A stretch of DNA of 45,611 nucleotides from Methylotenera sp. (GTDB lineage: Bacteria; Pseudomonadota; Gammaproteobacteria; Burkholderiales; Methylophilaceae), in assembly GCA_017880905.1 (NCBI GenBank), contig JADGRO010000002.1:1-45611 (forward strand), in the 5' to 3' direction. Position numbers and translations under genes: made by a program. The notes below the pieces were generated by a model, which made no database searches, was not told the origin of the DNA, and worked only from the letters and a program-made list of their open reading frames with translations. This document shows, one piece after another, positions 38,390 through 45,611 of the stretch. The stretch's first letter is position 1; each line of letters starts with the position of its first letter.

Positions 38390-39439
38390 ATGCACATTAA
38401 ATTTTTAATTTGGACTTTGGTTGGCATCTATCTTTTAAGTAGCTATGTTGCACAAGCAGCGCAGTCGACAGAAAGCCTCAAATTCACGATTACGAATCGT
38501 TATAACGTTGGTGGTGAAGGTGGATGGGATCTACTCACTTTTGATACAAAACATCACCATTTGTTTATCAGCCGGTCATCTCACGTTCAAGTCATAGATG
38601 CTGATTCAGGCAAAATGGTTGGTGATATTCCTGACACCGAAGGCGTACATGGAATAGCGCTTGCAGATGATTTAAATCTTGGGTTTACAAGTAATGGCAA
38701 AAGTAACTCAGTGACAGTATTTGATTTGACTACACTCGACGTAGTCGAAACCATTAAAATTTCTGGCTTGGGTCCAGATGCTATTCTTTATGAACCTATA
38801 TCAAAGCATATATTTGTTTTTAATGGACACTCTTCCAACGCTACTGTCATTGATGCAATTACGCGTAAAGAAATTGATACGATTAACTTACCTGGAAAGC
38901 CTGAGCTTGCAGTACGCAATCATGCGGGCAATATTTTTGTAAATATTGAAGATAAAAATGAAATTGTCGTTATCGACAGTAACACTAACAAAATATTAAA
39001 GACTTTTCCAATTGGAAGCAGTGAAGAACCTAGTGGATTAGCCATTGATAAAGCACATAATCGACTATTCTCAGTCTGTGCCAATAACAAAATGGTGGTT
39101 CTGGATTCTGAGACTGGAAGAATTGTTTCCGAGCTTGCTATTGGCTCATCGCCAGACTCAGCGGCATTTGACCCAAATTTAGGCATAGCATTTAGCTCAA
39201 ATGGAGATGGGACGCTCACTATAATAAAAGAGAATGACCCTGAGCACTTCTCTGTATTGCAAAACCTGATTACCCAAAAAGGTGCACGCACCATGGCTTA
39301 TGACTTGGACAAACATAGGGCTTATCTTGTAACAGCTTCGTTTGGTGAGACCCCACCAGCAACAACAGAACATCCGAAACCCAGACCAGCAATCATTCCA
39401 AATAGTTTTATTGTTTTAGTAGTTTCATTGCAGCCGTAA
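38390..39439 (+). CDS. Exported YVTN-type beta-propeller protein
   Basis: 349 residues. It has a signal peptide (cleavage near AQA-AQ) and then about seven blades of YVTN/NHL-like repeats: HHLFISRSSHVQVIDADSGK, ANDLN-type turns, HIFVFNGHSSNATVIDAITR and NRLFSVCANNKMVVLDSETG. Such proteins are periplasmic scaffolds or binding proteins; some take part in metal or surface-layer functions. No catalytic motif is visible. It is the last gene of cargo unit II. Confidence 0.83.
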   Translation: MHIKFLIWTLVGIYLLSSYVAQAAQSTESLKFTITNRYNVGGEGGWDLLTFDTKHHHLFISRSSHVQVIDADSGKMVGDIPDTEGVHGIALADDLNLGFTSNGKSNSVTVFDLTTLDVVETIKISGLGPDAILYEPISKHIFVFNGHSSNATVIDAITRKEIDTINLPGKPELAVRNHAGNIFVNIEDKNEIVVIDSNTNKILKTFPIGSSEEPSGLAIDKAHNRLFSVCANNKMVVLDSETGRIVSELAIGSSPDSAAFDPNLGIAFSSNGDGTLTIIKENDPEHFSVLQNLITQKGARTMAYDLDKHRAYLVTASFGETPPATTEHPKPRPAIIPNSFIVLVVSLQP

Positions 39440-39470
39440 TTTTTTAGTTGTTGATTAACGACCGCTTTTA

Positions 39471-39517
39471 TCCGATATTAGACACTTAAAAAAACTAAAA
39501 TGGGGGGTGGCTGATGG
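39471..39517. repeat. att-like repeat C (truncated)
   Basis: TCCGATATTAGACAC (39471-39485), 15 bases, then only about 17 bases of the tRNA-His end (39501-39517, with two extra G) before homology stops. The left-end module of the next unit is missing. I see nothing else in 39518-39678 apart from a ribosome site (GAGAGG) for the next gene. Confidence 0.8.
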
Positions 39518-39678
39518 CTACGGAGTATGGGGCATGCTACTTGATATACCAATTATCGTCATCATAAAGGTAGCCTGCGTGCATATTGAGAATTTGCAAC
39601 CAGTTGCTGAGCTTTTAGGTGATTAGCTAGTGACTCAAACTCTATAGAAGTACTTTGATAGTAACAGAGAGGTAAATT

Positions 39679-39918
39679 ATGGAAGCTACAATACACAGCC
39701 TTGGCAATCTTTTTGCACAACTTGGCTTATCTTCTGACGAGTTAGCAATAGAGAACTTCTTTAAAACTCATAGCTCTTTGGCAACGAATGATTTGCTTTC
39801 TGACGCACCATTCTGGACTCTGGCACAAGCCTCATTTTTGTGTGAAGAAATTCTAAACGATGCAGATTGGGCAGAAGTGATTGACCAATTAAACGTAAAA
39901 TTGCATGAAAAAAATTAA
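39679..39918 (+). CDS. DUF2789 family protein
   Basis: A 79-residue helical acidic protein matching the DUF2789 pattern: HSLGNLFAQLGLSSDE, then LSDAPFWTLAQASFLCEEI and ADWAEVIDQLNVKL. The family is small, cytoplasmic and of unknown function. GAGAGG lies seven bases upstream of the ATG. It is convergent with the ICMT-like gene. Confidence 0.85.
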   Translation: MEATIHSLGNLFAQLGLSSDELAIENFFKTHSSLATNDLLSDAPFWTLAQASFLCEEILNDADWAEVIDQLNVKLHEKN

Positions 39919-39991
39919 TGCTTTGGCAAGCCGATGACTGTTGACTAGGATCATATTTACCTAGCATTGTTTTGTTCAATTTTTGTGGTGA

Positions 39992-40447
39992 TTAAATCCA
40001 GCGTCGAACACGTTGCTGGTAGTTCCGATATTCCTGCCCGAATTTATCCATTAGCATTAATTCTTCTGGAACGATTTGCTGTTTGTTAAGTATCCATACA
40101 AATAAGGGTAGCATCGACCATGAGCTAAGGCTTCCCAAAAACAATGCCCAACCACTTAACATAACCAGCAAACCCAAATACATCGGATTCCGCGAAAAGC
40201 GATACAGCCCATCTGTGACCAAGTGACTAGTATTACTCGGTTTCATCGGATTGGGAGTAGTTTTGGCTTGGTAAAATAAAAATAGTGACCAAAGGTCTAG
40301 TATTATCGCTACTCCGATTATGACTAATCCTAACGTACTTAATGGCTTACTCAACCATTTATACAAAGGAAAATATTTATCTAGCAACCACATCATGCCT
40401 GCAGCTATAAGCACGTAGATAGGAGGCGGAATTTTAGTTTTAAGCAT
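39992..40447 (-). CDS. Isoprenylcysteine methyltransferase-like (ICMT/PEMT) membrane protein
   Basis: A 151-residue protein with three to four membrane helices and the ICMT/PEMT SAM-binding signature LVTDGLYRFSRNPMYLGLLV near residues 83-105, followed by FVWILNKQQIVPEE and FGQEYRNYQQRVRRWI, the usual C-terminal pattern. The bacterial members methylate small membrane-embedded or lipid-like substrates; the substrate here is not known. GGGAG precedes the start. Confidence 0.88.
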   Translation of the reverse strand: MLKTKIPPPIYVLIAAGMMWLLDKYFPLYKWLSKPLSTLGLVIIGVAIILDLWSLFLFYQAKTTPNPMKPSNTSHLVTDGLYRFSRNPMYLGLLVMLSGWALFLGSLSSWSMLPLFVWILNKQQIVPEELMLMDKFGQEYRNYQQRVRRWI

Positions 40448-40639
40448 GATGACTCCCTGAATCTATTTTATTTTCAATATACCTCATATGTAACTTTTTA
40501 ATTGATCAGTAACATATTAATTATGTATTAGCTTGTTTGGTTTGAGTGGGGTCTATTTTTTTATTTATGCTATGTGTTATCGAACTGAAGTCAGAATGTT
40601 ATAAACTTGATAATGTCTATTCCAACTTTTAAGGAGTAG

Positions 40640-40819
40640 ATGATGCAAAATCGCAGTAATAGCATATTTGATCAAATAGTTAATAAGGGAATTGTTATTT
40701 CTAGGTTTAAAGGTATGGTACCAGCAAATAAAATGATGAAAATAGCAGGAATACCTGATCATATTATTGAACGAGTTTTATTTGAGCCACAAAAGCTCAG
40801 AAGCACTGACTGGAGTTAG
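40640..40819 (+). CDS. Small ORF of 59 residues (hypothetical)
   Basis: ATG at 40640 preceded by AAGGAG at ideal distance, with an open frame of 59 codons to TAG at 40817. The product includes GMVPANKMMKIAGIPDHIIE and ends QKLRSTDWS; the AGIPxxIIERVL pattern looks like a short helical motif. I do not recognise a family. The good ribosome site and its isolated position in cargo unit III support it. A 61-residue frame on the opposite strand (40577-40762) is judged a shadow. Confidence 0.5.
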   Translation: MMQNRSNSIFDQIVNKGIVISRFKGMVPANKMMKIAGIPDHIIERVLFEPQKLRSTDWS

Positions 40820-40899
40820 CTAACCAGAATACCAAACCAATGGTTTTATTTGTGCAAAATGACCCCATTAATACTAATCCCACCTAACCTCAATTCATT

Positions 40900-41125
40900 C
40901 GATTTTAGATGCTTAAAAAAGGTAATTGGGGTGGCTGATGGGGCTCGAACCCACGACAACAGGAATCACAATCCGTGTTGCATAATCATGTAACTATCTA
41001 ATTAATTTATATATTTCAAATTTTACTGTCTAATAAATTTGCTTAGTTTCCCCTAGAAAGCCTAGTTTCTGCCTTGTATGCCTTAGTTTTATTAGACAAA
41101 TTAATGGCTGGATTTAGCTAATAGA
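40900..41125. repeat. att-like repeat D
   Basis: Degenerate right-end motif (40900-40920), tRNA-His fragment 40927-40974 identical to the real gene over 48 bases, 52 bases, TGTCTAATAA (41027-41036), 52 bases, TTATTAGACA (41089-41098), then a decayed palindrome. It fills most of the gene-free stretch 40820-41223; I see nothing else in it. Confidence 0.9.
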
Positions 41126-41223
41126 GGATATTTACGTTTTTTATCTATAATTCAGTCACTAGGAAATGCTGAATATCAAATTAGGTTTCTAAATTTATTC
41201 ATATCTGAAAATCATCTAAATAT

Positions 41224-42543
41224 TTAGCCAATTGATTCATTAATATTTTCTTCATCTTTTGGCAAATAAATCACTCCAGTATTGAAATTGTATTCAAACA
41301 CATCCCCATAACGACCCCACTCGATTGCGATACTCAGTGCACGCTCGGCTTCAACTTGATTAAGAGTGAAGCGTAATAACTTGAGAAAGAGATCTTCGGG
41401 AAGATCACCTGATGGATCTTGTTCCAAGCCATGTCGAATGTAGGCTATCAAAGGAACATGTTCCAGTAGTTGTTTACTAAAAATTCTTTGACGTTCAGCA
41501 TTAGTTGAAGCGATATAGTTGATGCCCAGTTTAGTAATAACAACATCACCTTGAGCGAGTTGTACAAAACCTAGGAGCGTTAGGGCACGTGAAACTTCTA
41601 ACAATTCATTATCCGTGAGTTCAGTATCTTCCGCTAGCTTGGGTAAGTCAGCTCGACCGTGAAAGGGCTCCTCAGTAAGTAGCTCAAGTATACCTTCCAT
41701 GCGGGTAATATCCGCTTCTGGCAGCCGGTCGCCTAACTGCAGCTTGATTTCGACCCCTGCCAGACGGCCAGGTCGCGCAGAGCCAGTAGTCATAAGCCCA
41801 TAAACGTTATCAATCAGTGCACGTATTTCCTGACTTTCAACTTCTCTAGGATGATTTAGGGTAATGGGTAGCTCAGCCCGTACCCGTCCTGGATCACTCG
41901 CAAATATAAGTACGCGGTCGGCCATCATCACTGCTTCTTCAATATTGTGCGACACAATGAGGATTGCCTTTGTTGGGATTTCTTTGTTATTCCATAGTTC
42001 CAGTATGTCCTCACGCAAGCGTTCTCCTGTTAGCACATCCAGTGCAGAGAATGCTTCATCCATAAGCAAAACTTCCGGCTCAAGTACCAATGCACGTGCG
42101 ATGCCAACCCGTTGACGCATCCCGCCTGATAATTCCCGTGGTAATGCGCCTTCAAAACCAGTCAAGCCTATCATTTCAATTGCTGCCTGTGCACGTCTTT
42201 CTCTTTCCTTGATGGACACTCCTTGTGCTTCTAGACCAAGCTCCACATTTTTCTGAACCGTGAGCCACGGGAAAAGTGCAAATGACTGAAATACCATACT
42301 AATACCGCGCGCAGCACCATAGATGGGTAAACCTTGATATAACACTTCACCTTTGTCGGCTGGGATCAGGCCAGCCATAATACGCAGCATAGTGGATTTG
42401 CCTGAACCAGACTGTCCGAGCAAAGCCACTATCTCACCTTCGTTCAGCGTAAAGTCAACATCTTGCAATACTAAACGCGCTGTGCCGTCAGCTGAATGGA
42501 ATGACTTATTAACAGATTTAAGTTCGACAATCGGTGTACTCAT
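41224..42543 (-). CDS. NitT/TauT-type ABC ATPase with C-terminal AAA-associated domain
   Basis: 439 residues. The ATPase part (1-250) has Walker [11 protein letters not shown]-loop [20 protein letters not shown], signature [19 protein letters not shown], Walker [12 protein letters not shown] and H-loop VSHNIEEA, typical of the nitrate/sulfonate/taurine group. The extra C-terminal ~170 residues match the AAA-associated domain that some of these ATPases carry ([20 protein letters not shown] ... [15 protein letters not shown]). It is coupled to the permease gene upstream (11-base gap, AAGGAAG before ATG). No substrate-binding gene is nearby. Confidence 0.88.
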   Translation of the reverse strand: MSTPIVELKSVNKSFHSADGTARLVLQDVDFTLNEGEIVALLGQSGSGKSTMLRIMAGLIPADKGEVLYQGLPIYGAARGISMVFQSFALFPWLTVQKNVELGLEAQGVSIKERERRAQAAIEMIGLTGFEGALPRELSGGMRQRVGIARALVLEPEVLLMDEAFSALDVLTGERLREDILELWNNKEIPTKAILIVSHNIEEAVMMADRVLIFASDPGRVRAELPITLNHPREVESQEIRALIDNVYGLMTTGSARPGRLAGVEIKLQLGDRLPEADITRMEGILELLTEEPFHGRADLPKLAEDTELTDNELLEVSRALTLLGFVQLAQGDVVITKLGINYIASTNAERQRIFSKQLLEHVPLIAYIRHGLEQDPSGDLPEDLFLKLLRFTLNQVEAERALSIAIEWGRYGDVFEYNFNTGVIYLPKDEENINESIG

Positions 42544-42554
42544 ATGCTACTTCC

Positions 42555-44285
42555 TTAAAAGTGTAGGCGGTTTTCGGCCATACGATAAAGTCGCCGCCAG
42601 ACAAAATGATTAAATCCCATGACAAATATACACATAATGCCTATACCTAAGGCTATACGGGGGAAGTCACCTTTGGATGTCATCTCTGCGATATAGCTAC
42701 CAATACCATGCGCTTGCAACGTAGTGTGACCCCAAGTCACGTACTCAGCTACGATACTGGCGTTCCAAGAACCACCTGTTGCTGTGATCGCGCCAGTCAC
42801 AAAGCTTGGGAAAATTGCTGGCAACAGGTAGCGTCTCCATTTAAGCCAACCACTCAACTCTAGGTTCTGTGCGACATAGTGCAGTTCTGTCGGAATGGTA
42901 GAAGCGCCCGCGATAACATTGAACAGCAGATACCATTGTGTTCCGAGGATCATCAATGGCGATAACCAGATGTCGGGATTGAGTCCAAAATGTACAATCA
43001 GCACCACCGCGCCAGGAAACATTAAGTTGGCCGGAAAAGCAGCCATGAATTGGGCAATAGCTTGTACCTTCGAGGATAGGTTAGGCCTCATGCCTACCCA
43101 AACTCCAATCGGAATCCAGATCAAGGCAGCCAGAACAATTAAGATGACGACACGGGATAAGGTAAAGAGGCCGAGTACAAATACGTGCCCAGCTTCACCC
43201 CAGCCAACTTCGGTATGAATAAAGTGAATGAGCAACCAAAGCGCATAAAAAGCCGCTGCTGCAATGATCGCATCCCAGATCCGTTCACTTACTGAAGATT
43301 GTTTACTTGGTCTAGCTTGTATCGAGGTGCCATCATAAGTCCGTCGAAACAGAACAAATGTCATTTGCATAAGCCTTCCAACTCTTTCTACTATTACTTC
43401 TACCCAGCTGGCCCTATGTAGCCAAGTCAACATCCATGACTGCTGGGCTGTTTCATTACTGGATTCTTCAAAACGAAATTTATCAGCCCAAGCAACTAGC
43501 GGCCTAAAGAAAAGCTGGTCATAGAGTAAAATACCTATGAACATGGTACCAATCGCCCAGCCAATTGCATTTAAATTTTGTTGTTCAATGGCCAGTGCAA
43601 TATAAGAGCCTATACCGGGTAATTTGATATTTTGATTAGACACGGAAATTGCTTCTGAAGCCACTACAAAGAACCAGCCGCCTGACATGGACATCATCAT
43701 ATTCCATAATAAGCCGGGCATAGCGAAAGGTAGCTCTAAACGCCAAAAACGCTGCCAGCCTGACAACTGAAACACTTCCGCAGCCTCTATCAGCTCCGCA
43801 GGAACGGTGCGAAAACCTTGATAAGCACTAAAGGCCATGTTCCAAGCTTGTGATGTAAAAATAGCAAAGATTGCTGCGCATTCCACCCCAAGTAAACTGC
43901 CTGGAAACAATGCAATAAACATTGTGACCGTAATCGATAAAAACCCAAGAATGGGTATCGACTGAAGGATATCTAGGAGGGGTACTAGGATTTTTTCGGC
44001 AACTTTATATTTCACTGTCATGGCCGCAAAAACGCAGCTAAATACCATTGAAGCCGCTAGTGCGATAAACATCCGTATTGTAGTACGTAACAGGTAATAT
44101 GGTAAGTTAAGCGGGTCTAGCGACAATGGTAATGTTTCACCCAGTTGAAACGGGCGAGCCATCTGCTCAGCGCCGTAAGCGAGTAATACGAGCAAGGCCA
44201 AGACCATGGGAAGCAATGCCCAATCCCAGCGATTACCACCGGCCTCGACTACCTGTTTTGGGAAAAACTGCCTAATTTTGCTCAT
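42555..44285 (-). CDS. Tandem-domain ABC permease (NitT/TauT-type)
   Basis: 576 residues with two complete permease domains in one chain. The first EAA loop is in ELIEAAEVFQLSGWQRFWRL (about residues 165-185) and the second in LHYVAQNLELSGWLKWRRYL (about 465-485), each flanked by five or six membrane helices, with a soluble linker at about 285-335. Such fused permeases pair with AAA-associated ATPases like the one downstream. The substrate is unknown, possibly an organic anion such as nitrate or a sulfonate. No clear ribosome site is seen before the ATG. Confidence 0.88.
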   Translation of the reverse strand: MSKIRQFFPKQVVEAGGNRWDWALLPMVLALLVLLAYGAEQMARPFQLGETLPLSLDPLNLPYYLLRTTIRMFIALAASMVFSCVFAAMTVKYKVAEKILVPLLDILQSIPILGFLSITVTMFIALFPGSLLGVECAAIFAIFTSQAWNMAFSAYQGFRTVPAELIEAAEVFQLSGWQRFWRLELPFAMPGLLWNMMMSMSGGWFFVVASEAISVSNQNIKLPGIGSYIALAIEQQNLNAIGWAIGTMFIGILLYDQLFFRPLVAWADKFRFEESSNETAQQSWMLTWLHRASWVEVIVERVGRLMQMTFVLFRRTYDGTSIQARPSKQSSVSERIWDAIIAAAAFYALWLLIHFIHTEVGWGEAGHVFVLGLFTLSRVVILIVLAALIWIPIGVWVGMRPNLSSKVQAIAQFMAAFPANLMFPGAVVLIVHFGLNPDIWLSPLMILGTQWYLLFNVIAGASTIPTELHYVAQNLELSGWLKWRRYLLPAIFPSFVTGAITATGGSWNASIVAEYVTWGHTTLQAHGIGSYIAEMTSKGDFPRIALGIGIMCIFVMGFNHFVWRRLYRMAENRLHF

Positions 44286-44412
44286 GTTGAAATTAAATAA
44301 GAATTATTGTTCTTAGAATATCATAGCAAAGTTACGGATTTAAAATACCGTATGCGAACCTAAGTTCTCCCAATATTTACGGGTCAACAGAGTATTTCCA
44401 AAGGGTGCTTAA

Positions 44413-44640
44413 GGGTCGATATTAGACACTTAAAATCGGTAATTGGGGTGGCTGATGGTGCTCGAACCCACGACAACAGGAATCACAATCCGCGTTATAA
44501 AATCACGTAACTACCTAATTAATAAATAAAATATTGATGTTCCTTGTCTAATAAATCTGCTTAGTTTGCCTTAGAAAGCCTAGTTTCTGCCTTGTACGCC
44601 CTCATTTTATTAGACAGAATATGGCTGAATTCGGCCAAAA
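44413..44640. repeat. att-like repeat E
   Basis: GGGTCGATATTAGACAC (44413-44429), 14 bases, tRNA-His fragment 44444-44491 (47 of 48 identical), 53 bases, TGTCTAATAA (44545-44554), 52 bases, TTATTAGACA (44607-44616), palindrome GGCTGAATTCGGCC (44623-44636). Complete copy. It covers most of the gene-free stretch 44286-44693. Confidence 0.92.
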
Positions 44641-44693
44641 GAGACCGTTCAAATTAGTATTGAAAAATTGATATTGGCAACTTCGCACGACTG

Positions 44694-45191
44694 CTACCAC
44701 CGCGTATTCCGGATTCCTAGCTGAAATGACAAATGATTTATTATGATATCACCGACGAAGCTCACGGTGAGTATCATGATAACGTCAAGCCAACCCAGGC
44801 GTACCCAGAAGGACAAGGCAAGCAGACCACCAAGAACAAAGTCAAGTTGATCGGCGGGAATCCACGATTGTCCGGGGGCGATTTTAAGCCGCCGCTTGAC
44901 GTAGCTCTTCAGGCTGTCCCCAATCATGGCGCCGCAGCCACTAGCCAAGCCAAGTAGAAACCACTGCTCATAACTCACCAAGTCACCCTGCCAGTGAATC
45001 CTGGACTGAAATAAAGCAGTCAGAATCGCTGCTGCAAGGCCTAAGAAAAAGCCCACCACCGTTTTGTGGCTCCCAAGCCAACGCCTACTGATAGGCCAAT
45101 TCCGCCACCGCCAATACCTGACGAATGGCGGTGCCATATTCGCAAAGTAGATCGGCAACATCATATAAAACAGTTCAACGATTCTGATCAT
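44694..45191 (-). CDS. CarS-like CDP-archaeol synthase family protein (CDP-alcohol/lipid)
   Basis: A 165-residue membrane protein matching the CarS (DUF46) family: PIYFANMAPPFVRY, then GSHKTVVGFFLGLAAAILTA, GCGAMIGDSLKSYVKRRLKI and IPADQLDFVLGGLLALSFW, with five membrane helices. The GD..KS.(R)R and PADQ-D motifs, which bind CTP and metal in CarS, are intact. In archaea it makes CDP-archaeol; bacterial members probably activate another lipid alcohol. It is preceded by a long palindrome (45220-45242). Confidence 0.88.
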   Translation of the reverse strand: MIRIVELFYMMLPIYFANMAPPFVRYWRWRNWPISRRWLGSHKTVVGFFLGLAAAILTALFQSRIHWQGDLVSYEQWFLLGLASGCGAMIGDSLKSYVKRRLKIAPGQSWIPADQLDFVLGGLLALSFWVRLGWLDVIMILTVSFVGDIIINHLSFQLGIRNTRW

Positions 45192-45219
45192 AGGCTTAGC
45201 AGAGCATGTTAAATATAGT

Positions 45220-45242
45220 CATATTGCATCAGATGCAATATG
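45220..45242. promoter_or_regulatory. Perfect 23-base palindrome upstream of the CarS-like gene
   Basis: CATATTGCATC, A, GATGCAATATG: 11-base perfect arms around one base, 29 bases before the ATG. It overlaps a possible promoter on the minus strand (TTGCAT, 17 bases, TATTTA). It has the form of a repressor operator. No regulator gene is in the unit. Confidence 0.55.
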
Positions 45243-45478
45243 CTTTCAACTATTGAAACGGAGTGCGAAAATGCTAGACGCAGATTCCAGAAACTACGTC
45301 TCCGCATTATCTGCACCGAGTTCCACATCAGGTCTAGACCGTCTCTCAGTTGCAGGATACAGTAGGTCGCATCATTAGTAGTGAGATATGCGAAAACCAC
45401 GCGGCACACAATGAGCTTCCAGTCGAGGTCCACGTTCGGAGTAACTACGGCTTAACTCGTACATTCATCGTCCGCTTT
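45243..45478. other. Gene-poor stretch of cargo unit V
   Basis: About 236 bases of more GC-rich sequence. A 35-codon frame (45271-45378, plus strand, GGAG upstream) and a 74-codon frame on the minus strand are both unconvincing. It may be the remnant of a gene; I cannot identify it. Confidence 0.3.
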
Positions 45479-45495
45479 GGGTCGATATTAGACAC
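45479..45495. repeat. att-like right-end motif (copy F) beside tRNA-His
   Basis: GGGTCGATATTAGACAC, 15 bases before the tRNA 3' end, the same spacing as in copies B, C and E. In tRNA orientation it lies just downstream of CCA. Confidence 0.85.
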
Positions 45496-45510
45496 TTAAA
45501 AGGGCTTAAA

Positions 45511-45587
45511 TGGGGTGGCTGATGGGGCTCGAACCCACGACAACAGGAATCACAATCCTGGACTCTACCAACTGAGCTACAGCCACC
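45511..45587 (-). tRNA. tRNA-His (anticodon GTG)
   Basis: An intact tRNA on the minus strand. The acceptor stem GTGGCTG pairs with CAGCCAC, and the G at 45587 can pair with discriminator C, the extra G-1 hallmark of tRNA-His. The D-arm contains AGCTCAGTTGGTAGAG, the anticodon loop is TTGTGAT (GTG) on a CAGGA/TCCTG stem, and the T-arm has GGTTCGAGCC. The CCA end is encoded (45511-45513). Its 3' 48 bases are copied in repeats A, B, D and E. Confidence 0.97.
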
Positions 45588-45611
45588 ATAGAGAACATAT
45601 TTGGCCTGCCC

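Larger units (their letters stand above)
37613..39517. mobile_element. Cargo unit II (zinc-ribbon/PH protein and beta-propeller) between repeats B and C
   Basis: 1.9 kb with an intact left-end module (B) and the right-end motif of C. It carries two genes and no recombinase. Mobility is inference. Confidence 0.5.
39518..40974. mobile_element. Cargo unit III (DUF2789, ICMT-like, small ORF), left end lost
   Basis: About 1.46 kb between truncated repeat C and repeat D. The left-end module is absent and the right-end motif is degenerate, so it is probably immobile. Three small genes on mixed strands. Confidence 0.4.
40975..44491. mobile_element. Cargo unit IV (NitT/TauT-type ABC transporter) between repeats D and E
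   Basis: 3.5 kb with left-end module D and intact right-end motif of E (44413-44429). It holds one two-gene operon on the minus strand and no recombinase. Confidence 0.6.
44492..45558. mobile_element. Cargo unit V (CarS-like gene), next to tRNA-His
   Basis: About 1.07 kb, bounded by left-end module E and the right-end motif beside the intact tRNA-His. It carries one recognisable gene. By position it should be the most recent insertion. Confidence 0.6.

Noticed and set aside
40577-40762. 61-residue minus-strand reading frame
   Set aside because: No ribosome site, no family pattern; the opposite strand has a better supported small ORF.
33629-44491. Additional tRNA-His genes at the repeats
   Set aside because: Copies contain only the 3' 48 bases; the D-arm and 5' acceptor half are replaced by the AT-rich end module, so no functional tRNA can form.
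45209-45433. 74-residue minus-strand reading frame upstream of the CarS-like gene
   Set aside because: No ribosome site or recognisable domain, and it runs through the palindrome; treated as chance.
33676-45510. Insertion sequences bounded by TGTCTAATA inverted repeats
   Set aside because: No transposase in any block, the 9-mer is not at the block edge, and the layout is asymmetric (two left, one right).
33629-45587. CRISPR array or integron attC array
   Set aside because: The repeats are about 200 bases long and kilobases apart, with operons between; there are no short spacers, no cas genes, no intI and no attC-like fold.

Overview
The window is about 45.6 kb of a bacterial chromosome with moderate-to-low GC. 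Gene content suggests a Gram-negative betaproteobacterium, plausibly of the Methylophilaceae/Nitrosomonadales type: an MSHA-type pilus locus with a PrsR-like sigma-54 regulator, a CysTWA/Sbp sulfate importer with OscA and Mop, an MlaE/MCE lipid transporter, and secretin and outer-membrane porin genes. The taxonomic call is inference from gene content only.

Layout. (1) 1-3262: a large multi-sensor MASE1/GAF/PAS protein runs off the left edge; its output domain is not visible. (2) 3.4-11.4 kb: housekeeping genes, comprising a rhodanese + TusA pair, valS, a GIDE/EF-hand membrane protein with LemA, a photolyase-like protein that looks circularly permuted, and an NfeD/SPFH pair. (3) 11.4-25.6 kb, all on the minus strand: a sigma-54 response regulator followed by mshM-L-N-E-G-I-J-K, two pilin-like genes and a MoeB-type adenylyltransferase. 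MshE carries an N-terminal MshEN region, the known cyclic-di-GMP sensor of this ATPase family. (4) 26-33.5 kb: a HAD phosphatase, a SemiSWEET transporter, and a sulfate uptake locus (oscA, porin, sbp, mop, cysT, cysW, cysA) with two strong hairpins bracketing mop. (5) 33.6-45.6 kb: the unusual part, ending at an intact tRNA-His gene on the minus strand (45511-45587).

The unusual part is a tandem array of at least five cargo units. Consecutive units are separated by copies of the 3' 48 bases of tRNA-His (near 33629, 37566, 39501, 40927, 44444, and the real gene at 45511). After each of the four well-preserved copies comes the same end module: TGTCTAATA, 52 bases, then TTATTAGACA, with TAGTTT repeats between and a GAATTC-centred palindrome after. 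Before the copies lies a second conserved end, GGGTCGATATTAGACAC, 14-15 bases from the tRNA end. The geometry is that of a tyrosine-recombinase attachment site with arm sites. No integrase, transposase or relaxase gene lies in the array, so the units look like cargo-only cassettes accreted at one tRNA by an enzyme encoded elsewhere. Cargo leans to the cell envelope and transport: an MlaE/MCE lipid ABC transporter with lipoprotein, a zinc-ribbon/PH membrane protein plus a beta-propeller, an isoprenylcysteine-methyltransferase-like protein with DUF2789 and a small ORF, a NitT/TauT-type ABC transporter lacking a binding protein, and a CarS-like CDP-lipid synthase.

A more decayed copy of the same tRNA end (26/29 identity) lies at 25682-25710, directly between the msh locus and the sulfate region. 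The accretion zone may therefore once have covered about 20 kb, including the sulfate locus.
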